NCBI GenBank assembly: GCA_052034525.1
Contig: JBPOIK010000053.1
Location: 40,548 to 104,547, forward strand
DNA: 64,000 nt
Source of the DNA: JAFGJQ01 sp052034525
GTDB lineage: Bacteria; Planctomycetota; Phycisphaerae; UBA1845
Direction of reading: 5' to 3'
Shown here: one piece after another, positions 43,011-51,763 of the stretch
How positions within the stretch are numbered: position 1 is the stretch's first letter
Layout: each line of letters begins with the position of its first letter
The notes under the pieces: model-generated
The model's input: only the letters and a program-made list of their open reading frames with translations
Told to the model about the DNA's origin: nothing
The model's database searches: none
Made by a program: the position numbers and the translations under genes

Positions 43011-43961
43011 ATGAAGCGGTTGCGCGATCCGCATCACCTGGCAGGTATTCAGATTCCCGGCGATTGTCACAGGCGCTCACGCCGCAGCGGACGCGGCGTG
43101 TTCATCCGGCAGCCCACCGCCCGCCGTCCGTGGTCCGCCGCCAGCCTTCGTAGCGCGGATTCCGCCTTCACGCTGATCGAGCTGCTGGTGGTGGTTTCCA
43201 TTATCGCGCTGCTGATGGCGATGCTGCTGCCGGGGCTGAAGCGGGCGCGATGGCAGGCCCAGTCGGTCCGGTGCGGCGCCAGCGTTCGGCAGCTTGGGGT
43301 GGGGATGAACATGTACCAGAACGAGTACGGCATGTTCCCGGCCCACCAGTGGATACTCACGGACGGTTCGGACACCCGGATCCGGTGGTTCAACGTCATG
43401 GCCAGCTACCTGGGCGGATTCAAGGTGCAGAGCTGCCCGTCCGTGTCGCATTGGGAGGTCGGCCGGAACAACTCGTATGGGTACAACTACAAGTACCTCG
43501 GCAGCGCCCGGGACAACGAGCTGAGTCCGACTTGCCCGCTGGAGAACTTCCCGGTGCAATTGGTTCGCGCGCCGTCGCAGACGATCGCGTTCGGCGATTC
43601 GGACGGCACCGGCTGGAAGAAAGACCACGTCAACGGCGTGAACGACGTGGACATGTACGGCAACCACGGCTACACGCTGGACCCGACCTACATTCCGGAA
43701 TACAGCGTGCAAACGTTCAGCGGCGGGGATTTGGAGCCGTATGCGTGGCATGCGTACCGCACGTACATCTCCACCCGCCACCTCGGCGGCTCAAATATCT
43801 GTTTCGCCGACGGCCACGTGGGAACGCTCACCCCGCAGAAGGTGTACGTGGACAATCGGTACTGGAACGGGTGCGGCCGGGAGGATCCCGTCCGGGATCC
43901 GCACGTGGACTACAAGTTCCAGGGCGGCGAATGGCGATTCCCCGACATCGTTGCCAAGTAG
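43011..43961 (+). CDS. Prepilin-type protein with H-X9-DG motif (pseudopilin)
   Basis: Up to 316 residues. The type IV prepilin site AFTLIELLVVVSIIALLMAMLLPGL starts near residue 53, with the usual Glu at +5 and a hydrophobic helix. ATG 43011 would give a leader of about 50 residues; GTG 43098 gives a more normal one of about 23. After the helix come RARWQAQSVRCGASVRQLGVGMNMYQNEY and, near the end, STRHLGGSNICFADGHVG, the H-X9-DG motif of planctomycetal proteins with prepilin ends. After cleavage by prepilin peptidase it would join a type II-like secretion or surface filament. Paralogues are usually very numerous in such genomes. Confidence 0.88.
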   Translation: MKRLRDPHHLAGIQIPGDCHRRSRRSGRGVFIRQPTARRPWSAASLRSADSAFTLIELLVVVSIIALLMAMLLPGLKRARWQAQSVRCGASVRQLGVGMNMYQNEYGMFPAHQWILTDGSDTRIRWFNVMASYLGGFKVQSCPSVSHWEVGRNNSYGYNYKYLGSARDNELSPTCPLENFPVQLVRAPSQTIAFGDSDGTGWKKDHVNGVNDVDMYGNHGYTLDPTYIPEYSVQTFSGGDLEPYAWHAYRTYISTRHLGGSNICFADGHVGTLTPQKVYVDNRYWNGCGREDPVRDPHVDYKFQGGEWRFPDIVAK

Positions 43962-43988
43962 ACCCGTCTCGGACCGGCAAACCGGCGC

Positions 43989-44996
43989 CTACGGACGCGC
44001 GAGCCGTTCGGCGATCTGGATGCTGTTCAGGGCGGCGCCCTTGCGGAGCTGGTCGCCGGAGAGGAACAGCTCGATGCCGCGGCCGTCCGTCTGGCTGAGA
44101 TCCTGACGAATGCGCCCGACCAGCACGTCGTCCGTGCCGTCGGCCTCGATGGGCATGGGGAAATGCTGCGGATCTCGCTGATCCACCACTCGCACGCCGG
44201 GGGCCGCCGCGAGAATCTCGCGCACTTCGTCCGGGCTGATCGGGCGCGAGAAGGTCAGGTTCACCGACTCGCTGTGGGCACGCAGCACCGGAACCCGCAC
44301 GCAGGTGGCCGTGATCGCCAGGTCCGGAACGTGGAAGATTTTCCGAGTCTCCCGGACCATTTTGACCTCCTCCTCGTTGTATCCGTCCGGTCCGATGGCG
44401 GAGTTGTGCGAGAAGAGGTTGAATGCGATGGGGAACGGGAAGACTTCCGGCCTGGCTTCCCGGCCGGCCAGCACGTCGCGCGTCTGTTCTTGGAGTTCCC
44501 GCATGGCCGAGAATCCGGCCCCGCTGGCAGCCTGGTACGTGCTGACCACGATCCGCCGGAGCGGATTGGCCCGGTGCAGCGGCCAGACCGGCACGTTCAT
44601 GATGATGGTGGAACAATTGGGATTGGCGATGATGCCCCGATGCGTCCGGAGGTCCTGGGGGTTCACCTCCGGCACCACCAGCGGCACGTTCGGGTCCATG
44701 CGGAAGGCGGATGAGTTGTCGATGACCACCGCTCCGGCCGCCGCTGCCTTGGGCGCGAACTCCAGGCTTCGCCTGCCACCGGCGCTGAAGAAGGCAAGGT
44801 CTACTCCCTCGAATGCCGTGGTTGCCAGATCCTGTATGGTGTGGGGCCGGCCCCGCAGCTCGAGGGTCTGACCCGCGCTGCGGGCGGATGCGACGAGAAC
44901 GAATCGGTCGGCCGGAAACCTCCGCTGCTCGATGAGAGTGATGAGCTCCTTGCCCACGGCTCCGGTGGCCCCGACGATGGCGACGGTTCGAAACAT
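43989..44996 (-). CDS. asd: Aspartate-semialdehyde dehydrogenase
   Basis: 335 residues. It reduces aspartyl phosphate to the semialdehyde with NADPH, the branch point to Lys/diaminopimelate, Met and Thr. The nucleotide loop is VAIVGATGAVGKEL at residues 5-18, the catalytic Cys128 lies in NPNCSTI, and VVSTYQAASGAG, HNSAIGPDGYNEEE and TCVRVPVLRAHSESV hold substrate-binding residues. The catalytic His is in LRAHSE. Length is standard. It converges with the pseudopilin gene; the stops are 28 bases apart. The ribosome site is poor. Confidence 0.96.
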   Translation of the reverse strand: MFRTVAIVGATGAVGKELITLIEQRRFPADRFVLVASARSAGQTLELRGRPHTIQDLATTAFEGVDLAFFSAGGRRSLEFAPKAAAAGAVVIDNSSAFRMDPNVPLVVPEVNPQDLRTHRGIIANPNCSTIIMNVPVWPLHRANPLRRIVVSTYQAASGAGFSAMRELQEQTRDVLAGREARPEVFPFPIAFNLFSHNSAIGPDGYNEEEVKMVRETRKIFHVPDLAITATCVRVPVLRAHSESVNLTFSRPISPDEVREILAAAPGVRVVDQRDPQHFPMPIEADGTDDVLVGRIRQDLSQTDGRGIELFLSGDQLRKGAALNSIQIAERLARP

Positions 44997-45300
44997 CGTT
45001 GTTCAACCCGCGTATCAGTATTGAGACGGCGGCCGGCGTGTGCGGCGCACTGCCGCCTGGCTCGCCGATGCCGCCCGATCACGAAGACGGATCAACGGGA
45101 TATTATCGGCGAAGGATGACCGCTGTCAGCAGCGGTGGGGCGGGCTTGACGGACGGCGCGAGGCATTGCTAGACTGCCCCTCTCTGACGGGCGAACGGAA
45201 CAGGCGTCGTACGATCCGGGTCTCGCGGCGTGGCGCGCGGATGCGGGATCCCCGGGTCGAGCGACGGTGAAGGGCGGAAGGTCGAGGCGGTGTTCTGGTA
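44997..45300. other. Region upstream of asd and the ATP synthase operon
   Basis: About 300 bases between divergent asd and the atp genes. It should contain both promoters; I see no clear boxes and no coding frame. Confidence 0.45.
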
Positions 45301-45579
45301 ATGAATCACCCGCCACCGGACAAAACACCGACGTGGGCCCGTTTCAGTGGAATCGGGATTGAATACGCGGCCACGCTGGCGGGGTTTGCGCTGGTGGGGT
45401 ACTGGATTGACCGCCGCTACGACACAAGTCCCTGGGGAATCGTGATCGGGTCGGGTCTGGGGCTGATCGGCGGTACGTATAACCTTGTTCGCCAGTCGCT
45501 GGTCGCGTTCAAGAAACTCGGTCGCGGTAACCGAAATTCACGGGACGATCAGGCGCGGCACGGATCGAATCGTCAGTGA
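45301..45579 (+). CDS. AtpZ/AtpI-family small membrane protein
   Basis: 92 residues with two membrane spans: GIEYAATLAGFALVGYWID and IVIGSGLGLIGGTYNLV. The GYWIDRRYDTSPWG turn between them is the AtpZ/AtpI hallmark. Such proteins stand first in atp operons and help c-ring assembly or Mg2+/Ca2+ handling. Its last four bases overlap the start of the next gene (ATGA-type), so translation is coupled. The charged C-terminus is likely cytoplasmic. Confidence 0.85.
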   Translation: MNHPPPDKTPTWARFSGIGIEYAATLAGFALVGYWIDRRYDTSPWGIVIGSGLGLIGGTYNLVRQSLVAFKKLGRGNRNSRDDQARHGSNRQ

Positions 45580-45983
45580 AATGCTTCACCCGAAGGTATG
45601 CGCGGCTGATGCTGGCCAGTCTCGGCGTGGCCGGGCTGGTTGGGTGGATCGGGTATTTTCCTACGGTGCGGCTGTCCGGTCCGGAGGCAGTCGGCGCGAT
45701 GGTGGTCGGTATCGCCATCAGCCTGGTTTCCGGGTGTCTGGGCGCGGTGCCGATCTGTCTGGCCGGTGCGGATGATCCGGTCCGCACGCCGCCGGCGATT
45801 CTGATGGCCACCGCGATTCGCTTCGTGGCGGTGTTGGCGTTGGCGGCCCCTTTGCTGTTGACGGGCTGGTTCCCGCGGACGGTACTGGGGGTTTGGGTGG
45901 GCATTTCCTACCTCGCCATGCTGGCGGTGGATTCGGTTTATGCCGTACGTGTCGTTCGGCGCATGAAGGGCGGTTCTTCATGA
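45576..45983 (+). CDS. ATP synthase I-like membrane protein
   Basis: 135 residues with four hydrophobic segments (LMLASLGVAGLVGWIGYF; AVGAMVVGIAISLVSGCLGAVPICLA; AILMATAIRFVAVLALAAPLLL; TVLGVWVGISYLAMLAVDSVYAV). Position and topology fit the second AtpI-like subunit of planctomycetal atp operons, though sequence similarity to classic AtpI is weak. Starts inside the end of the AtpZ-like gene and its own end overlaps atpB by four bases, so all three are coupled. Confidence 0.7.
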   Translation: MKCFTRRYARLMLASLGVAGLVGWIGYFPTVRLSGPEAVGAMVVGIAISLVSGCLGAVPICLAGADDPVRTPPAILMATAIRFVAVLALAAPLLLTGWFPRTVLGVWVGISYLAMLAVDSVYAVRVVRRMKGGSS

Positions 45984-46894
45984 CGGTGATGCTGCTGGCC
46001 GCCGCGGATCCGCTGGATCACGTCGTACAATGGACGTATGTCGACAGCGGCCCTTCCCTGCTGCAACCCATCCTTTTCTCGAATCAGATCGCGATGCAGA
46101 TTCTTGCCGCGCTGCTGCTGATTCTGCTGCTGCCCCGATTCGCGCGGCTCAGACACACGGGCGACATCACCGCGGACCTGACCCCCCGTGGCTTCGGCAA
46201 TTTCATCGAAACCATCTGCAATTACCTGCGGAACGAGGTGGCCCGACCGGCCCTGGGCGAGCACACGGACCGGTTTGTCACCTACGTCTGGTCCGCCTTC
46301 TTCTACGTCCTGACCTGCAACCTGCTGGGGCTTCTGCCCCTGGAGCCCCTGACCCGCCCCCTGGTCCAGAGTGTGTTTCCGCATGCCCACCACGGCATCG
46401 GCGGTTCCGCCACCGGCAACATCTGGGTGACGGGCACCCTTTCCCTCTGCACGCTCGCAATGATCGTGGTGAACGGGCTGCGGATCGGTGGGTTTCAGTA
46501 CATCGCGCACTTCTGCCCCGGTCCGCTCTGGCTGGCTCCGCTGCTGGTGCCGGTCGAGTTGATCGGACTGGTCGCGAAGATCTTCGCCCTGACGGTTCGT
46601 CTGTTCGCCAACATGGTGGCCGGCCATGTGCTGCTGGCCGTTCTGCTGAGTTTCATCTTTCTGGTCGGGTCGCAGAGTTTCGCGGGGGGGCTGGGCGTGG
46701 GGATCGTGGTGGTGGTCGTCAGCGTGGCGTTCAATCTGCTGGAGATTTTCGTGGCCTTTCTGCAGGCGTTCATCTTCACGTTTCTGACCACGCTGTTCAT
46801 CGGCCAGGCCGTCGTGTTCCATCACGAAGGGCACCAGGAAGAAGGAGAACACGGCCACGAGCCGGCCGGGCCTGTGCAGCCGGCTCGCGGATGA
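45980..46894 (+). CDS. atpB: ATP synthase subunit a
   Basis: 304 residues; the ATG overlaps the stop of the previous gene. Membrane subunit that forms the two half-channels for the coupling ion. The essential Arg is in ALTVRLFANMVAGHVLL, and later helices (IVVVVVSVAFNLLEIFVAFLQAFIFTFLTTLFIG) contain the conserved Glu and Gln. N-terminal part NFIETICNYLRNEVARPALG is typical of the long bacterial form. The His/Glu-rich tail (HHEGHQEEGEHGHE) is unusual but lies in the cytoplasm or periplasm end and is unlikely to matter for transport. Confidence 0.95.
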   Translation: MTVMLLAAADPLDHVVQWTYVDSGPSLLQPILFSNQIAMQILAALLLILLLPRFARLRHTGDITADLTPRGFGNFIETICNYLRNEVARPALGEHTDRFVTYVWSAFFYVLTCNLLGLLPLEPLTRPLVQSVFPHAHHGIGGSATGNIWVTGTLSLCTLAMIVVNGLRIGGFQYIAHFCPGPLWLAPLLVPVELIGLVAKIFALTVRLFANMVAGHVLLAVLLSFIFLVGSQSFAGGLGVGIVVVVVSVAFNLLEIFVAFLQAFIFTFLTTLFIGQAVVFHHEGHQEEGEHGHEPAGPVQPARG

Positions 46895-47017
46895 TCTTGT
46901 CTGAAGAATTCGCCATGCCCGGAGCCGTGGGGCAAACGGGCCGCGAGGCGTGACTGCGATGGCGAAACCGACGCGATCCGACCCCACCGGATCGCACCAG
47001 CGGAGAAAGGTTTGAAC

Positions 47018-47383
47018 ATGCAATCCAAGCGAGGAACCGTGGCTCTGATCCTGATCGCGGCTGGGTGTGTGCTTCTGACACCGTCGGCGGTCTGGGCGGC
47101 CGATGGGCCGGCGGCGGATACGCCGGCGGTCTCGGCCGACAACGCCATTCTGGACTGGATGGGTTTCAAGACGCTCGGCGGCAGCATCGGTGCCGGTCTG
47201 GTGGTCATGGGCGGCGCAGCGGGCATTGCCCGGATCGGCACCAGCGCTGTGGAATCCATGGCCCGCCAGCCGGAGGTGGCCGGCCAGATTTCGACGGCCA
47301 TGATCATCACCGCGGCCATGATCGAAGGGGCCACCCTGTTCGCCGTGCTGGGCTGCTTCCTCGCGGCAATTGCGAGCAAGTAG
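47018..47383 (+). CDS. atpE: ATP synthase subunit c, with signal peptide
   Basis: 121 residues from ATG 47018 after GGAGAAAGG. The N-terminal 29 residues (TVALILIAAGCVLLTPSAVWA) look like a cleavable signal peptide, an extension over the usual 70-90 residue subunit. The hairpin has GGSIGAGLVVMGGAAGIARIG, the polar loop ARQPE, and the ion-binding Glu in AAMIEGATLFAVLG. The residue after that Glu is Gly rather than Ser/Thr and no Gln pair is seen, which points to protons rather than sodium. Forms the rotating ring of the motor. Confidence 0.94.
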   Translation: MQSKRGTVALILIAAGCVLLTPSAVWAADGPAADTPAVSADNAILDWMGFKTLGGSIGAGLVVMGGAAGIARIGTSAVESMARQPEVAGQISTAMIITAAMIEGATLFAVLGCFLAAIASK

Positions 47384-47485
47384 GGCGCGGATTCTGGCCC
47401 CATGAAATGGTTCTGCGACCGCCGTGGCCGGTGCCGCGGACGGCGGTCGCAGGCGGTGGAGTGCTGACAGCGGAGCTTGGCCCCC

Positions 47486-48091
47486 ATGAACGAGCGATCA
47501 TCGCGATTCGGGTGCTGGCGCGGTCCCGTCCTGGGGTTGCTCTGGTCGTCCGTGGCGTCGGCGGCGGAAAGCGGAGAATCCCCCGGGTTGTTTTCCGGCG
47601 ATCTGGGCAACGTCATCTGGACGCTGCTGACGTTCCTGGCCGTCGTCTTCGTGCTGGGCAGGTATGCCTGGAAGCCCATTCTCTCGGCGTTGCAGAAGCG
47701 GGAGGAGTTCATCCGGGCGTCGCTCCAGCAGGCGAAGGAAGATCGGGAAAAAGCCGAAGCGCAGCTCCAGGAACACGCCCGGAGGCTGGATCAGGCCCGA
47801 GAGGAAGCGTCGGCCATCGTGGATGAAGGCCGCCGCAGCGCCGAGGTCGTGCGACGCAAGATCGAAGGGCAGGCCCGCCAGGAGGCCGAAGCCCTCCTGG
47901 AGCGGGCCAAGCGGGAGATCGGAACGGCCCGCGATTCAGCCGTCAAAGACCTGTATGCGCTGACGGCGCAACTCTCGACCGAGGTCGCCGCGCGGGTGAT
48001 CCGGGCCGAACTGGACGAGAAGGCCCACGAACGGCTGATCGAGGAGTCCATCGAGGAACTGTCGCGACTCCATCGCAACGAGCAGAACTGA
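47486..48091 (+). CDS. atpF: ATP synthase subunit b, with signal-like N-terminus
   Basis: 201 residues from ATG 47486. After a possible signal peptide (VLGLLWSSVASAAES) comes the single span VIWTLLTFLAVVFVLGRYAWKPIL, then a long charged coiled coil (KREEFIRASLQQAKEDREKAEAQL ... RLIEESIEEL) that forms the peripheral stalk holding alpha3beta3 to subunit a. WKPILSALQKRE is the family signature. Only one b gene is present. It is separated from atpE by about 100 bases. Confidence 0.93.
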   Translation: MNERSSRFGCWRGPVLGLLWSSVASAAESGESPGLFSGDLGNVIWTLLTFLAVVFVLGRYAWKPILSALQKREEFIRASLQQAKEDREKAEAQLQEHARRLDQAREEASAIVDEGRRSAEVVRRKIEGQARQEAEALLERAKREIGTARDSAVKDLYALTAQLSTEVAARVIRAELDEKAHERLIEESIEELSRLHRNEQN

Positions 48092-48210
48092 GCGGGACGC
48101 CCGGCCAGCCGTTGTGATGCCGGCGTCTTTGTCGGCCGCAGCGCACGGCCCATCGCGGTTTTCGAGGCGGGTTCTGCCGGGGGCGGCGGGCTTCGCGGGG
48201 ATGCTGGAAG

Positions 48211-48813
48211 ATGCCGACGGGAGATGACATCCGGATCGCCGTCGCTCGGATTTATGCCAAGGCCATGCTGGATTCGGCCGAAGCCGCCGGTGAGGCCGAC
48301 GCCCATATGGCCGAGCTGACCGCTCTTCTGGCCGCGCTGGATCGCACGCGCGACCTGGCGGACCTGTTTCTGAGCCGGTCCATCGATGACGAGGCGCGGC
48401 GGGCCATTCTGGAGAAGCTCCGGGGGAAAATGAGCGATCGGATGCTGAACACTCTCCAGGTGCTCAACGGCAAGGGGCGGCTGAACCTTTTCCGCCACAT
48501 CTGTGAGGAATACCGGCTGGAGTTGCAGCGCCGGCGCGAGGAGATCGACGTCCACGTCACCACGGCTGTGCCCCTGCCCGACCGGCTGCGAAGCCGTCTG
48601 GAGCAAATGGCGGCCGACCTGTCCGGCCGTCGACCGCGTCTGGTGGAGGCGGTGGACGCGAGCCTGATCGGCGGCATGATGGTGCAGATCGAGGACGACA
48701 AGTACGACGTCACCGTGCGTCGGCAGTTGCGGCAGTTGCGGGCCGAGCTGCTGGAGCGGGCCGCTCGCGAGATTCACAGCGGCAAGCCCTATTTCGAGGA
48801 CGTGCGCAGTTGA
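48211..48813 (+). CDS. atpH: ATP synthase subunit delta
   Basis: 200 residues. N-terminal six-helix domain starts IAVARIYAKAMLDSAEAAGEADAHMAEL, with LNTLQVLNGKGRLNLF in the middle and a C-terminal section with the family motif GGMMVQIEDDKYDVTVRRQL (usually GG..i.igd..iD.Sv...L). Delta caps alpha3beta3 and binds b. About 120 bases separate it from atpF; the next gene atpA begins 10 bases later. Confidence 0.92.
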   Translation: MPTGDDIRIAVARIYAKAMLDSAEAAGEADAHMAELTALLAALDRTRDLADLFLSRSIDDEARRAILEKLRGKMSDRMLNTLQVLNGKGRLNLFRHICEEYRLELQRRREEIDVHVTTAVPLPDRLRSRLEQMAADLSGRRPRLVEAVDASLIGGMMVQIEDDKYDVTVRRQLRQLRAELLERAAREIHSGKPYFEDVRS

Positions 48814-48823
48814 AGGATCACCC

Positions 48824-50500
48824 ATGAAGATCAAGGTCGATGAAATCTCGTCGGTCATCCGGCAGGAGATCGAAAACTACCGCAGCGAAGTGGACGTCTC
48901 CGAAGTGGGCAAGGTCCTGGAGGTGGGCGACGGCATCGCCCGCGTCTACGGCCTGAGCAACTGCATGGCCGGCGAGCTGGTCGAGTTTCAGGACGGGGCG
49001 CGCGGGCAGGTGCTCAATCTCGAGGAGACGTCGGCCGGCGTGGTCATCCTCGGCGAATACCTGCACATCCGCGAGGGCGACGAGGTCCGGCGAACGGGCC
49101 AACTGCTTTCCGTCCCCGTGGGCGACGTCATGATCGGGCGCGTGGTGGACCCGCTGGGCCGGCCGCTGGACGGCAAGGGCGCCATCGAATCCCCCCATCA
49201 CCGGGCGCTGGAGTTCAAGGCCCCCGGCATCGCCGAACGCCAGCCGGTGAACCAGCCCCTCCAGACCGGCATCAAGGCGATCGACAGCATGATCCCCATC
49301 GGCCGCGGGCAGCGCGAGCTGATCATCGGAGACCGCAAGACGGGCAAGACGGCCATCGCCATCGACACCATCATCAATCAGCGCGGCGGCGACGTGATCT
49401 GCGTCTACGTGGCCATCGGGCAGAAGGAATCGACGGTCGCCAGCGTGCTGGAAACGCTCCGGGAACACGGAGCGATGGACTACACCATCATCGTGTGCGC
49501 GCCCAGCTCCACGTCGGCGCCGTTGCAGTACGTCGCCCCCTATGCCGGCGCCGCCATGGCGGAGTATTTCATGTACGAGCACGGCCGGCACACGCTCTGC
49601 GTCTACGACGACCTGAGCAAGCAGGCCGCCGCCTACCGGCAGCTCTCCCTGCTGCTGCGCCGACCGCCCGGCCGCGAGGCCTATCCCGGCGACGTGTTCT
49701 ACCTGCACAGCCGTCTGCTGGAGCGGGCCTGCAAGCTGGCCGAAGTGCGGGCCGTGGTCCGAAAGGGCGAGGGCTACCGCAAGGGCGGCGTCAACGGCAA
49801 GACGTATGTCGGCGTCCCCGGCAAGTGGGAGGCTGACAAGGACCTCCAGGCGCTGGGCGAAGCCCACCACGAGATCGTCGTGGACCCCAAGAGCGGGGGT
49901 TCCCTCACGGCCCTGCCCATCATCGAGACGCTGGAGGGCGAAGTCTCCGCCTACATCCCCACCAACGTCATCAGCATCACCGACGGGCAGATTTACCTGG
50001 AGCCGGACCTCTTCTTCGCGGGCGTCCGGCCGGCGGTCAACGTGGGCATCAGCGTCTCCCGCGTCGGCGGCAATGCCCAGGTGAAGGCCATGAAGAAGAT
50101 CGCGGGCTCGTTGCGGCTGGACCTGGCGGCCTATCGCGAGCTGGAGGCGTTCGCTCAGTTGGGGACCGAACTGGACGCCGCCACCCAGCGGCAACTGGAC
50201 CGGGGCCGCCGGATGGTGGAGCTGCTCAAACAGCCGCAGTACGCGCCGTACGAAGTCACCAACCAGATCCTCAGCATCATGGCGGGTACGCTGGGCTTTC
50301 TGGACGATTTGCCGTTGAACAAGGTGCTGACGTTCGAAAAACAGATGCTCCAGCACCTGCACGACGAGCGACCGGAAATCGGCGAGGAGCTCAAACGCAC
50401 CGGGACGCTGACGGACGAACTGACCGAGAAGTTCCGCACGGTGCTCAGAAACTTCAAGCCGCGGTTTGTCGCCGGGATGGCGGAACCCGCCAAGGCGTAA
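48824..50500 (+). CDS. atpA: ATP synthase subunit alpha, with an inserted segment
   Basis: 558 residues, longer than the usual 500-515. The Walker A loop is GDRKTGKTAIAID, and SAPLQYVAPYAGAAMAEYFM and IPTNVISITDGQIYLE are the alpha signatures. The ATP site here is non-catalytic. The extra length lies between LLERACKL (about residue 300) and GGSLTALPIIET (about 358): some 45-50 residues including VRKGEGYRKGGVNGKTYVGV where most alphas have only a short SDELG-type link. The frame is unbroken there, so it is a true insertion. ATG follows AAGGAT. Confidence 0.96.
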   Translation: MKIKVDEISSVIRQEIENYRSEVDVSEVGKVLEVGDGIARVYGLSNCMAGELVEFQDGARGQVLNLEETSAGVVILGEYLHIREGDEVRRTGQLLSVPVGDVMIGRVVDPLGRPLDGKGAIESPHHRALEFKAPGIAERQPVNQPLQTGIKAIDSMIPIGRGQRELIIGDRKTGKTAIAIDTIINQRGGDVICVYVAIGQKESTVASVLETLREHGAMDYTIIVCAPSSTSAPLQYVAPYAGAAMAEYFMYEHGRHTLCVYDDLSKQAAAYRQLSLLLRRPPGREAYPGDVFYLHSRLLERACKLAEVRAVVRKGEGYRKGGVNGKTYVGVPGKWEADKDLQALGEAHHEIVVDPKSGGSLTALPIIETLEGEVSAYIPTNVISITDGQIYLEPDLFFAGVRPAVNVGISVSRVGGNAQVKAMKKIAGSLRLDLAAYRELEAFAQLGTELDAATQRQLDRGRRMVELLKQPQYAPYEVTNQILSIMAGTLGFLDDLPLNKVLTFEKQMLQHLHDERPEIGEELKRTGTLTDELTEKFRTVLRNFKPRFVAGMAEPAKA

Positions 50501-50518
50501 GCGCGTCGGACGGAGACC

Positions 50519-51403
50519 ATGGCCAAGGCACGGGCAATCGACAAGCGACGCAAGGCGGTCCGCAACATCCGCAAGATCACGCGGACGATGCAGCTCATCG
50601 CCACGTCCAAATATCAGCAGTCGCTGAGCCGGGCGACGGCCGGCCGGCCGTACACCAACGGCATCGCCGACCTGGTGCGGAAGCTGGCCGCGGCCGCGGG
50701 CGAACAGATCCAACACCCGTTGCTCCAGGTGAACCAGGAGACGGGCAGGGCCGTGCTGCTGGTCATCACGTCCAACCGCGGCCTGTGTGGCGGATACAAC
50801 GCCTCCCTGCTTCGGACGGCCCAGGCCCGATACCAGGCCAATCGCGAAGCGGGGTTGGAGACAGAACTGCACGTGGTGGGCAAAAAAGGGGTGGGGTACT
50901 TCACGTTCCTCAAGCAGCCCCTGGCTCAGAAATACACCCGGCTGGGAGATACGCCCCGGTTCGCGGAGATCGACCCCATCGCCATGGGGTTCATCCGCGA
51001 CTATCTGGATCGGAAGGCGGACTGGATCGATGTCGTCTATATGAAGTTCGTGTCGGTGGGCCGGCAGGAGCCGACCTGCGCCCGCCTGCTGCCCTTCCCG
51101 GGATTGTCCGCGGCAGGCGAAGCGACGGAGCCGGAGGGGGCGGGCGTGCAATACGATTTCACCCCGCCGGCGCCGGAACTCCTGGGCGAACTGCTGCCGG
51201 CGGCGGTCAAGGCGGAGGTTTTTCAGTATTTCCTGGACGCCGTGGTGAGTGAGAACGTCGCACGCATGGTGGCCATGAAAGCCGCCACCGATGCCGCCGG
51301 TGACATGATCCGCAGCCTCTCCCAGCAGTTCAACCGGGCCCGGCAGACCCAGATCACCATGGATCTGCTGGACATCGTCGGCGGAGCGGCGGCGATATCG
51401 TAG
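50519..51403 (+). CDS. atpG: ATP synthase subunit gamma
   Basis: 294 residues. N-terminal coiled coil begins ARAIDKRRKAVRNIRKITRTMQLIATSKYQ, the middle has LLVITSNRGLCGGYNASLLR, and the C-terminal helix has ARMVAMKAATDAAGDMIRSLSQQFNRARQTQIT. These are the rotor-shaft signatures. The central Rossmann-like part is typical, with a Pro/Gly-rich loop (SAAGEATEPEGAG). The ATG follows GGAGACC. It lies 18 bases after atpA but 360 bases before atpD because of an insert. Confidence 0.95.
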   Translation: MAKARAIDKRRKAVRNIRKITRTMQLIATSKYQQSLSRATAGRPYTNGIADLVRKLAAAAGEQIQHPLLQVNQETGRAVLLVITSNRGLCGGYNASLLRTAQARYQANREAGLETELHVVGKKGVGYFTFLKQPLAQKYTRLGDTPRFAEIDPIAMGFIRDYLDRKADWIDVVYMKFVSVGRQEPTCARLLPFPGLSAAGEATEPEGAGVQYDFTPPAPELLGELLPAAVKAEVFQYFLDAVVSENVARMVAMKAATDAAGDMIRSLSQQFNRARQTQITMDLLDIVGGAAAIS

Positions 51404-51763
51404 GAATTGCGACGGACGGATTCAGAACTGTCGATTGCGGATTGCGAATGTCGAATCGCGAATGGAACGCGGCCAGAAAAGCGAGTGGGTAAGACCCATG
51501 ACCCCCGAGACGAGCGAATACCGTTTGAAGCCGGGAACGGCTCATCAGCTGGACGAGATGCGGGAGCGGACGTTCCGATGCGCCGCCGGAGGGACGCGCC
51601 GCGGGAACACCATGCCGCGATCGGCTCCGGTTGCTGCGGGAAGCGAACGGGATCGTCCGCGTGCGGACGGCCATCGTTCGGGGCGCCCGGCGGCGCGACG
51701 GCGCGGTCGGCGTTCGCCACTCATTGTCTGCGATTCGCAGTTCCACACGGTTGGAGACCCCGT
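51404..51763. repeat. Repeat-like insert between atpG and atpD
   Basis: 360 bases with no supported gene in an otherwise tight operon. The left end (51418-51465) is a short-word repeat based on GATTGCGGATTGCGAATGTCGAATCGCGAATG. The right end (51705-51755) has GTCTGCGATTCGCAGTTCCA, which in reverse complement echoes the left (GAACTGCGAATCGCAGA). Such words occur as dispersed repeats in many large environmental genomes. Frames crossing it give only low-complexity Arg/Pro/Gly proteins. Confidence 0.55.

Noticed and set aside
48818..51151. 777-codon minus-strand frame
   Set aside because: Antisense of atpA and atpG.
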